A DNA stretch of 15,665 nucleotides from UBA11524 sp034104265 (GTDB lineage Bacteria; Bacillota; Clostridia; Christensenellales; Aristaeellaceae). The notes under the pieces were generated by a model. It saw nothing but the letters and a program-made list of their open reading frames with translations, ran no database searches and had not been told where the DNA came from. Below, one piece after another: positions 8,219 through 12,929 of the stretch. The first letter of the stretch is position 1; the number at the start of each line of letters is the position of its first letter. Where the stretch lies: NCBI GenBank assembly GCA_034104265.1, contig JAXEEE010000081.1:1-15665 (forward strand), read 5' to 3'. The position numbers and the translations under genes were made by a program.

Positions 8219-8255
8219 CGGTGCAGCAGATCGCTTGCCCTAACCAGCATCGAGA

Positions 8256-8370
8256 CGAAAAATGGACACCGTATCTCTACAGTGTCCCTCGTGTTGTTCC
8301 GCAGGGCTCCTACACCCCGCGTACCTTAGATGATCCGGCGCGCCTTGGCCGCCTATACTACATCCCCAGC
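8256..8370 (-). ncRNA. Candidate small non-coding RNA (about 115 nt), family not recognised
   Basis: On the minus strand a good promoter (8406-8377) and a rho-independent terminator (8287-8258) frame a transcript of roughly 115 nt with no open reading frame of note. Internal stems are visible: CGCGGGG / CCCTGCG (8321-8315 with 8306-8300, eight-base loop), and a nested GATG/CATC plus GGCG/CGCC arrangement near the 5' end (about 8366-8328). The 5' start is estimated from the -10 box. I recognise no known RNA family. It is not a tRNA: no T-arm and no matching acceptor stem. It lies directly downstream of the cysteine-rich gene ending at 8448, but its own promoter suggests independent expression. 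Confidence 0.55.
8258..8287 (-). terminator. Rho-independent terminator of the candidate small RNA
   Basis: A 10-bp stem on the minus strand (GGACACTGTA with TACGGTGTCC, one G-T pair, loop GAGA) is followed by A and five T (8262-8258). There is no protein gene directly upstream of it, which is why a short RNA transcript is proposed. Confidence 0.82.
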
Positions 8371-8376
8371 AGGATG

Positions 8377-8406
8377 ATTATACCACGCGCCACCCGTCCC
8401 GCGCAA
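8377..8406 (-). promoter_or_regulatory. Sigma-70/SigA-type promoter driving the candidate small RNA
   Basis: The minus strand shows TTGCGC (8406-8401), an 18-base spacer and a perfect TATAAT (8382-8377). It points left, toward a terminator about 90 bases downstream, with no gene between. Confidence 0.65.
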
Positions 8407-8434
8407 GCGCCTCCATCTTTCCGCATGCCAACAT

Positions 8435-8476
8435 ATCCGCCGGAGCATCACCCCTCCGGCGGATTTTTCTGTTTTT
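8435..8476 (+). terminator. Terminator-like hairpin, copy 2 of the 40-bp direct repeat, overlapping the end of a minus-strand gene
   Basis: A perfect 11-bp stem ATCCGCCGGAG / CTCCGGCGGAT (8435-8445 and 8454-8464, eight-base loop) with T-rich sequence on the plus side. The stop codon of the minus-strand gene (8450-8448) sits in the loop. Copy 1 lies 260 bp to the left and preserves the same last codons (Asn-x-Pro-Glu-Gly-stop on the minus strand). Confidence 0.75.
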
Positions 8477-8720
8477 CCCTCGCTTCCCGCTCCTGTTCCC
8501 GCAGCTCATACTTCCTCTCGTTGATCCTGGCCGCCAGGCACCGGGAGTACCCCTCCATGCACTTGCACCGCCTGGCCATGTACGCCCGCTTTTCCTCCCC
8601 CGTTCGAAAGCACAGCTTCCCCGTCGCCCCCCGCACCCAGCTCTCGCAGCTGATGCTGATAGAGTCCTCCCGTCGGAAGTACGGGCATACCACGTCCCGC
8701 CCCGTCAGCTTCCTGCTCAC
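8448..8720 (-). CDS. Small cysteine-rich phage protein of unknown function
   Basis: 90 residues from a GTG at 8720 that overlaps the stop of the HUH-protein gene (GTGA), so the two are translationally coupled. Cysteines at 12, 25, 37, 52, 54 and 61 lie in the pattern CPYFRRED..SISCES...F......Y....C.C..GY..C, which I recognise as a recurrent small phage protein in Firmicutes, often near replication or terminase genes, probably metal-binding; function is not known. The C-terminal ~25 residues are a charged helix. The last codons and stop are embedded in a hairpin that recurs 260 bp further left, so the 3' end may have been reshaped by a repeat. Confidence 0.8.
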   Translation of the reverse strand: MSRKLTGRDVVCPYFRREDSISISCESWVRGATGKLCFRTGEEKRAYMARRCKCMEGYSRCLAARINERKYELREQEREAREKQKNPPEG

Positions 8721-9709
8721 GTCACATCCCTGCCCTGATGCTTTCCTTCGGCCCTTTTCCGGCCGTTGCTGCCCTCCCTTTCAATCCGCCGCATGGTCCC
8801 CCGGATGTACACCCCGTCAACCCGGTCGGAGAAATGCACCTCCAGGGCCACATACTCATACCCCGGGTATACCCGTCTCAGCACCTCCCGCGCCTCCTGG
8901 GGCAGCTCCCTGGCCAGGCGCTTCACCCGGCTGTTGCTCAGCTTCGTGTCGCTGACCCGCACCTGGGGCTTACGCAGGTTCCGGCTGGCGCACCACCGCC
9001 GCCGTCCCCTGGTCTCCCCGCTGTCCCCCTGCTTGATGATATACCGGGCAATCGCCGCCAGGCCGTTCTCGTCCGGCTGCAGCCTGTCCGCGTTGGCGTA
9101 GCCCTTCGCCCACAGCGCCTCGATGGCCTCCCGGCTGATGCCCCCGCTCAGCAGCATATGCACATGCAGGCGGGTCTTCCGCCCCGCCTGATTGTCCTCG
9201 ATGGCGTAGATGTATTTCAGCTCCGGCAGCTTCGCCTTCCTCCGCAGCCTCCGCAGCCGCGCCAGAAAGTTCCGCACATCCTTCTGCGCCTGGGCATAGT
9301 CCGGGGCCTGTGCGTAGGTCAGCGTCAGGTGCAGATCCCGCTCGTCAAAGTTCGCGTTGGCCAGCTGCACAATCCGCCGCCGGGCGTTGTACAGGTTCAC
9401 CTGCCGCATCCGCTCCGGCGTCACCTGCATCATGGCCCGCCGGGCCTGCTTCTCCTGCTCCCGGCCAAAGATGGGGTAGATGTCAAACTCCAGCATCCTC
9501 CCGGCCTTCGTGGTCTTGGTGCGGTAGCCCATCTTCCCCACCCGGATGTCGCTGCGCATCGGCTTCCATGGCTCCATGGACTTTTCCAGCGCCGTCAGGC
9601 CCTCCACGTCAAAGAGGGCCTCCCAGGCATACCCCAGCTGCCTGCCATCCGTAACCCTGTGCTGCCGCTTGCGCATAGCGTAAGCCACCCAGCCCTCTTT
9701 CTCCAGCAT
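8717..9709 (-). CDS. HUH-type rolling-circle replication-associated protein
   Basis: 330 residues from ATG 9709, chosen because GGAGG stands eight bases upstream; in-frame ATG 9739 and GTG 9763 are alternatives. HUH proteins nick one DNA strand through a tyrosine and stay bound to the 5' end, starting rolling-circle replication or transfer. Motifs: motif 1 HLTLTY at 127-132; the HUH pair in RLHVHMLLSGG (His182, His184); and motif 3 IARYIIKQG with Tyr223 and Lys226. The layout resembles the Rep proteins of gokushoviruses and inoviruses (G2P/VP4 type). A basic region follows (RGRRRWCASRNLRKP). The N-terminal ~60 residues are not part of the recognisable domain. The gene ends in a GTGA overlap with the cysteine-rich gene. 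Upstream lie two hairpins that might be its target. Whether it replicates this genome or acts otherwise cannot be told. Confidence 0.85.
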   Translation of the reverse strand: MLEKEGWVAYAMRKRQHRVTDGRQLGYAWEALFDVEGLTALEKSMEPWKPMRSDIRVGKMGYRTKTTKAGRMLEFDIYPIFGREQEKQARRAMMQVTPERMRQVNLYNARRRIVQLANANFDERDLHLTLTYAQAPDYAQAQKDVRNFLARLRRLRRKAKLPELKYIYAIEDNQAGRKTRLHVHMLLSGGISREAIEALWAKGYANADRLQPDENGLAAIARYIIKQGDSGETRGRRRWCASRNLRKPQVRVSDTKLSNSRVKRLARELPQEAREVLRRVYPGYEYVALEVHFSDRVDGVYIRGTMRRIEREGSNGRKRAEGKHQGRDVT

Positions 9710-9781
9710 CCCGCTGCCCTCCGTACCTCTCGCACCCATCCGGGTGGTCTCCGTCCTCCGCACCTCGTCCGTCCCGGATCA

Positions 9782-9808
9782 CCCAGGGGCTTTGCGGTCG
9801 CCCCTGGG
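9782..9808. repeat. Hairpin B of a twin pair upstream of the HUH gene
   Basis: CCCAGGGGC (9782-9790) and GCCCCTGGG (9800-9808) form a perfect 9-bp stem with a nine-base loop. No T-run follows on either strand, so it is not a standard terminator. The core CCAGGGGC/GCCCCTGG is the same as in hairpin A, 60 bp away. Confidence 0.75.
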
Positions 9809-9867
9809 AACCCTTCGCGTCTCCATGCGAATCAATGCTCCATTTGTTAATACAGCATACAAGCCTG

Positions 9868-9891
9868 GCCAGGGGCTGCCCTGCCCCTGGC
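9868..9891. repeat. Hairpin A of a twin pair upstream of the HUH gene
   Basis: GCCAGGGGC (9868-9876) and GCCCCTGGC (9883-9891) form a perfect 9-bp stem with loop TGCCCT. The stem core repeats hairpin B. Both lie in a ~225-bp stretch (9710-9934) that otherwise holds no credible gene, between the cysteine-rich gene and the HUH gene. A role as replication origin or nick site is a guess from the neighbour. Confidence 0.75.
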
Positions 9892-9934
9892 TTCCGGCCC
9901 CCGGCCGCGGCGGTTTGGATCCTTTTTCTTCTTA

Positions 9935-10159
9935 TTACTTGCTGTTGCGCTTGCGCATCATTTCGTCCGCATACCGCTGCGGCGCCTGGATTTTGTAGCT
10001 GGCCTCAAAGGCCCGTTTCCGTCTTGCGTACACCAGCTGCTTCTGCAGCTCGAAGGTTTTCCACTTCCGGCAGCTGTCCCGGCAGCCTTCCCGCCGCTCC
10101 GGGCAGCACGCCCCGCAGGGCGACTTCACCCCGGGAATCACCAGCTTTTGTCCAGCCAT
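9935..10159 (-). CDS. Small cysteine-rich, probably metal-binding phage protein
   Basis: 74 residues from ATG 10159. AAGGGGGG ends eight bases upstream of this ATG but only two bases from ATG 10165, so 10159 is preferred. Cysteines at 15, 18, 19, 26 and 30 form CGACCPERREGCRDSC, a compact knuckle-like metal site, followed by a basic helix (QLVYARRKRAFEASYK) and a Lys/Arg-rich end. Small proteins of this sort are common in Firmicutes phages; no function is known to me. It ends with two TAA codons in a row. Its ribosome binding site overlaps the -35 box of the divergent plus-strand promoter at 10174, so expression of the two may interfere. Confidence 0.72.
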   Translation of the reverse strand: MAGQKLVIPGVKSPCGACCPERREGCRDSCRKWKTFELQKQLVYARRKRAFEASYKIQAPQRYADEMMRKRNSK

Positions 10160-10173
10160 CCCCATCACCCCCC

Positions 10174-10202
10174 TTGACAAAACGTTCATCCCTACATATC
10201 CT
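10174..10202 (+). promoter_or_regulatory. Plus-strand promoter for the 49-aa gene
   Basis: A perfect -35 TTGACA (10174-10179), a 17-base spacer and TATCCT (10197-10202, four of six consensus bases). It precedes a ribosome binding site and start codon by about 17-30 bases and is the only clear plus-strand promoter seen. Confidence 0.65.
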
Positions 10203-10233
10203 TGATGTATCTGTCCCGGAAGGAGGTTTCCCC

Positions 10234-10383
10234 ATGGATCATCCAGCAGTCCCCGATACCGATCAGTCCGCCTCCCCGGAAACGCTTTACCTTGTCTCCA
10301 TTCCCGGCCTGGCTGACCGCCTCGTCCAAGCCTCCACCGCACCCGATGATGACTTCATCGATGCCAGCGATGTGGGACTTTGA
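10234..10383 (+). CDS. 49-aa protein on the opposite strand, possible antitoxin-like or regulator peptide
   Basis: A complete expression unit against the direction of all neighbours: promoter 10174-10202, GAAGGAGG at 10219-10226 seven bases before ATG, 49 codons, TGA, and a terminator 21 bases later. The peptide starts MDHPAVPDTDQSASPETLYL, continues with VSIPGLADRLVQASTAPDDD and ends in FIDASDVGL. It is acidic (many Asp, few basic residues). The core YL.SIPG(L/M)....(hydrophobic)......P....(acidic) reminds me of small Clostridia proteins found beside toxin genes, and of antitoxin tails, but here no toxin gene adjoins, so this is a weak inference. The neighbours on either side run on the minus strand. 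Confidence 0.72.
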   Translation: MDHPAVPDTDQSASPETLYLVSIPGLADRLVQASTAPDDDFIDASDVGL

Positions 10384-10404
10384 TCTTCATTCCATCTTCC
10401 ACCC

Positions 10405-10432
10405 GAAGCGGCTTATGCCGCTTCTTTTTTTT
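10405..10432 (+). terminator. Rho-independent terminator of the plus-strand 49-aa gene
   Basis: A perfect 8-bp stem GAAGCGGC / GCCGCTTC (10405-10412 and 10417-10424, loop TTAT) followed by eight T (10425-10432) on the plus strand. The T-run abuts the stop codon of the minus-strand membrane peptide. On the minus strand no T-run follows the hairpin. Confidence 0.9.
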
Positions 10433-10649
10433 ACCCCGCCGGCAGCGTCGCCAGCGCGTTGAGCGCCGACATCCTCGCGCAGATGCTCCAGGCCATGAAG
10501 TAAACCAGGCATACGATGATCACAAACAGCAACACCGCAAGCAGGCCCTCCTCCTTTTTGACGGATGGTTTTGGGCTGCAGAACAGGTATACAAATATCA
10601 CAGCGGCCAGAATCGCCAATGCCATCGGCACCGCCCATACCTGCACCAT
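10431..10649 (-). CDS. Small two-pass membrane protein of unknown function
   Basis: 72 residues from ATG 10649, with GAGAGGAGG seven bases upstream. Two hydrophobic stretches, about residues 5-23 (WAVPMALAILAAVIFVYLF) and 37-56 (LLAVLLFVIIVCLVYFMAW), are joined by a short Lys/Pro/Glu loop (SPKPSVKKEEG). It has no known motif. It is the last gene of the right-hand operon, 17 nt after the 191-aa gene, and ends exactly at the plus-strand terminator. A holin is conceivable from size and topology, but the position away from any lysin and inside an early-type cluster argues against taking that as an annotation. Confidence 0.72.
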   Translation of the reverse strand: MVQVWAVPMALAILAAVIFVYLFCSPKPSVKKEEGLLAVLLFVIIVCLVYFMAWSICARMSALNALATLPAG

Positions 10650-10666
10650 GGCTTTTCCTCCTCTCT

Positions 10667-11242
10667 TTACACGCCCCAGGGTTCCCGCTCCGCCATGGCC
10701 TTCAGCCCCTTGCTGATGACTCCCGCCACGCCCTCGCTCTCCGGCCTGATCAGCCCCACCAGCGTGCCGTCCGCGTATACCGCCACCCACTGAGCGTTGC
10801 CCGCGCCGCTCACCATCTCGTAGCCCAGCCTGCCCATGCCCCTGCATGGCTCCAGCAGCCACTCCTTGATGTAGCAGATCCACTCCGGCCCAACCGCCAT
10901 CCCCAGATACCCGTTGTACTCCCCCATCTGGATCTCCGGCATGCCTTTGGTATCCACCTGCATCGGCACCCGCCGCAGCGCCTCCGCGTCCCACTGCTCC
11001 AGCAGGCCCCGCTCCACCATGTCGGTGTACCGGCCCTCCGCCGCGTCCATCTCCAGCAGGCGGTCGCCCAGCTCCCACACCGCGCCCAGCGTCGGAAGGT
11101 TCAGCAGCGTCCCCGTCACCGGGTACAGCGCCCCGTCCACCCCCAGCCACTGCGTCACCATGTTGTCGACAAAGTCGTCCGCCGTCAGCAGGCGGATCTG
11201 TTTGCACGCCTTGCACACGCTCTTGATTTTGCTCAGCTTCAC
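10667..11242 (-). CDS. Unknown phage protein, 191 aa
   Basis: Start is a GTG at 11242 overlapping the preceding stop by four bases (GTGA), with GGGAGGTG upstream inside the preceding gene; the frame is open further upstream but this start fits best. Residues 1-30 (KLSKIKSVCKACKQIRLLTA) carry a single CxxC pair, which might form half of a metal site. The central part is mixed alpha/beta with many Trp and Gly; the end reads GNAQWVAVYADGTLVGLIRP, a beta-hairpin-like stretch. I do not recognise a family. Translational coupling to the Gp49/Tad2-like gene suggests related timing. Confidence 0.72.
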   Translation of the reverse strand: MKLSKIKSVCKACKQIRLLTADDFVDNMVTQWLGVDGALYPVTGTLLNLPTLGAVWELGDRLLEMDAAEGRYTDMVERGLLEQWDAEALRRVPMQVDTKGMPEIQMGEYNGYLGMAVGPEWICYIKEWLLEPCRGMGRLGYEMVSGAGNAQWVAVYADGTLVGLIRPESEGVAGVISKGLKAMAEREPWGV

Positions 11243-11766
11243 TGCCCCATCACCTCCCAGATCTCCCAGGCCGAGGATCGCATCTCCCCGTCCACCGGCA
11301 GCCAGTGATGCTCGTCCCCATCGCCGGATACCATCAGCAGCTTGCCCCGCTCGCTTGCCACGCCGCCCTTGACGCACATACCCGGCGCCCAGCCCTTGAT
11401 CCGCACCCGCGCCCGGCGGTTGGTCAGCGCCGCCACCATCGCCGTTCCCCAGCACGCGCCCTCCAGCAGCAGCCGCGCGCCATCCTCCACCGGCGCGCGC
11501 TCCCGGATGCCCTGCACCTTCTCCGCGCCGCCCCGGCTGCAGGCCTCATAGTCCAGCAGCTCCTTGATCCTGTCCCGGATTTTGCTGTGGCAGATGCTGT
11601 CCGCCAGCTCCTCGTCAAAGTCCTCCGAATCCACGCACGCACTGCTGGCTGTGATCTCGTATCCGCTGGGCAGCGTGCATACCACCACCCATGTCTTGGT
11701 GCCCATCTTCCGCTCGTCAAAGCTGCTGCCCCGCAGCACCTCCAGCACCGGGTCATTCTGCATCAT
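11239..11766 (-). CDS. Gp49-like protein fused to a DUF2829/Tad2-like domain
   Basis: 175 residues from ATG 11766 (AAGGAGG nine bases upstream; the following ATG at 11763 is also usable). The start overlaps the previous gene by 14 nt. Residues ~22-73 (TWVVVCTLPSGYEITASSAC, then DSEDFDEELADSICHSKIRD) match the pattern of the N4 Gp49/Sf6 gene 66 phage family: Gly-Tyr/Ser-Ala-Cys-(x)-Asn/Asp-Phe-Asp-Glu-Glu. Residues ~105-172 contain MVAALTNRRARVRIKGWAPG, a short variable part and WLPVDGEMRSSAWEIWEV, the arrangement 'A..L..G..V.R..W.....W.P....(L)..DWE.V' of DUF2829. That family includes Tad2, which sequesters the cyclic ADP-ribose signal of Thoeris defence. Divergences: Asn-Arg replaces the usual Gly after the first helix. 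Anti-defence function is inference. Confidence 0.72.
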   Translation of the reverse strand: MMQNDPVLEVLRGSSFDERKMGTKTWVVVCTLPSGYEITASSACVDSEDFDEELADSICHSKIRDRIKELLDYEACSRGGAEKVQGIRERAPVEDGARLLLEGACWGTAMVAALTNRRARVRIKGWAPGMCVKGGVASERGKLLMVSGDGDEHHWLPVDGEMRSSAWEIWEVMGQ

Positions 11767-12103
11767 CTCGCTGTACCTCCTTCGCCATCATCCTGCGCAG
11801 CTTCTGCTGCTGCATCCACTCCGCCACCTCCCGTGCGATGCGATCCTGCACCGCCCGTTTCTCCTGATCCTCCCTTGCCTGTCGGCTGATGTCCCCGATC
11901 CGCCGCTCCCTCTGCCCGGAGCAGAGCACCTCAAAGGCAGGCTCCGTCCTCAGCCGCACCCGCTGGCACCGCCGCAGCAGCGCCGACCTTGCCATCGCCA
12001 CCGCCATGGGATCCCGCAGCGCGTCGCACAGCCCCTCCACCGTCACCATGCCCACGTCATCTCCCGTGCCCACGGCCCGGAAGCGCACATACCGCTTTAC
12101 CAT
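11753..12103 (-). CDS. Unknown phage protein, 116 aa, charged helical C-terminus
   Basis: ATG at 12103 follows GGAAGGAG and overlaps the zinc-ribbon gene by seven bases. Residues 1-60 are mixed (KRYVRFRAVGTGDDVGMVTV, then a predicted helix with DALRDPMAVAMARSALLRRC). Residues ~62-116 form a strongly charged helix (RQAREDQEKRAVQDRIAREV) ending in acidic residues. No family is recognised. Position in the right-hand operon suggests an early accessory role. Confidence 0.72.
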   Translation of the reverse strand: MVKRYVRFRAVGTGDDVGMVTVEGLCDALRDPMAVAMARSALLRRCQRVRLRTEPAFEVLCSGQRERRIGDISRQAREDQEKRAVQDRIAREVAEWMQQQKLRRMMAKEVQRDDAE

Positions 12104-12369
12104 GCCCAGTCATCTCCTTCCGTCATGAACGGCCTCCGCTGGGCCGCCCGGCCCGGCACCACCGCCCAGCGCCCGCACTCCGGGCACTTCACCGCCGGCA
12201 CCGTATCGTCCGCCCGAACGAAGTACCGCCTTTCGTCCAGCGCCTCGTCCGCCCGCACTTCCTGCCGCTCCACCATAGCCACGTCCTCACCCTTGTACAC
12301 CAGGTCGCTGCCGCAGCTGGGGCAGCTCACCAGCCATTCCTTGTCCCTGCCGCTCCTGATCACTCGCAT
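12097..12369 (-). CDS. Zinc-ribbon protein with two CxxC knuckles
   Basis: 90 residues. The start at ATG 12369 is preferred over ATG 12411 because a GGAGAGGAG site stands about ten bases before it, and it overlaps the previous stop by ten bases. Cys16, Cys19 (CPSCG) and Cys62, Cys65 (CPECGRW) form a classical four-cysteine zinc ribbon, separated by a 42-residue insert carrying many charged residues (DEALDERRYFVRADD). Such ribbons bind nucleic acid or partners in phage early proteins. Function beyond metal binding cannot be stated. Confidence 0.78.
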   Translation of the reverse strand: MRVIRSGRDKEWLVSCPSCGSDLVYKGEDVAMVERQEVRADEALDERRYFVRADDTVPAVKCPECGRWAVVPGRAAQRRPFMTEGDDWAW

Positions 12370-12914
12370 TGTCCTTCGCTCCTCTCCTGCATGCTCATCG
12401 CGCCCAGGCAAAGCCCCAGCGCCCCCTTCAGCTCCCGCATCACCTGCTGCGGCAGCTGCAGATAGTGTCCCGTCCGCCTGTCCGTCACCTGGAACAGCCG
12501 CCGCCCGTCCTTCTCATACAGCCGGATCAGCAGCCGCTCCGTCTGCATCGTCAGCTCCAGCTCCGCCTTCTTCACCTCGCCCGGCTTGAGGAAGGGATAG
12601 ATGGGCTTTTGATTCTCCGGTTCATCCTCCTCGCAGATTGCCGCCGCTTCCTCCGGCAGGCTGATCTCCTCCGGCTTCTCCACCGGCGTCTCCGCGGGAG
12701 CCTCCTCCACCACCGGCCCGAACCGGGTCTGGCTCGCACCCTTCCCGGCCTCCTCCGCCTCCCGGCCCTCCATGGCCCGGATGGCCTCCTGCATAATCCC
12801 CACCCGCATGAAGCCCGTGTTCCTCGCCGCCTGATACGGGGCCATGCCGCCCCGCATGTACGCCCTTGCCAGCTTCGCCCGCTCGTCCTGGCTGATCGTC
12901 CTCATGTTTGCCAT
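12360..12914 (-). CDS. Unknown phage protein, 184 aa, with helix-turn-helix-like N-terminus
   Basis: ATG at 12914, preceded by GAAAGGAG; a second ATG at 12905 is possible. Residues 8-45 (QDERAKLARAYMRGGMAPYQ, then AARNTGFM) look like a short helix-turn-helix. Residues ~52-110 are an acidic, Pro/Glu-rich linker, probably unstructured. The C-terminal ~70 residues (TERLLIRLYEKDGRRLFQVT, then DRRTGHYLQLPQQVM) look like a compact beta-alpha domain recurrent in Clostridia phages but without a function known to me. It starts 15 nt after the methylase-like gene and overlaps the zinc-ribbon gene by ten bases. Confidence 0.72.
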   Translation of the reverse strand: MANMRTISQDERAKLARAYMRGGMAPYQAARNTGFMRVGIMQEAIRAMEGREAEEAGKGASQTRFGPVVEEAPAETPVEKPEEISLPEEAAAICEEDEPENQKPIYPFLKPGEVKKAELELTMQTERLLIRLYEKDGRRLFQVTDRRTGHYLQLPQQVMRELKGALGLCLGAMSMQERSEGQCE

Positions 12915-12929
12915 CGTTCCTGCTCCTTT

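Larger units (their letters stand above)
8030..8447. other. 418-bp stretch without a protein gene: toxin-antitoxin leader, small-RNA unit and repeat pair
   Basis: No open reading frame with a credible ribosome binding site was found here. From left to right it holds the leader of the toxin-antitoxin operon (8030-8176), a plus-strand terminator-like hairpin (8177-8218), a minus-strand terminator (8258-8287), the body of a candidate small RNA, its promoter (8377-8406) and most of a second copy of the hairpin (8435-8476). It interrupts an otherwise tightly packed genome. Confidence 0.8.

Noticed and set aside
8290..8370. tRNA-like stretch (GTAGTATAGG-type D-arm look)
   Set aside because: No acceptor stem pairing, no GTTCRA T-arm and no anticodon arm of the right size could be drawn; treated as a different small RNA.
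8177..8476. CRISPR array or paired attachment sites
   Set aside because: Only two copies 260 bp apart with a terminator-type hairpin and T-run; no spacers, no cas genes, no integrase visible.
9764..9850. Fifteen-codon leader-like frame on the minus strand before the HUH gene
   Set aside because: No ribosome binding site and the frame consists mostly of hairpin B; not supportable as a gene.
10431..10649. Holin
   Set aside because: Size and two membrane segments would fit, but there is no endolysin nearby and the gene closes an early-type accessory operon, so only 'small membrane protein' is supported.
10387..11216. Longer minus-strand reading of the membrane peptide frame (about 260 codons)
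   Set aside because: The upstream part is Gly/Ala/Arg-rich shadow of the 191-aa gene; a strong ribosome binding site marks ATG 10649 as the start.
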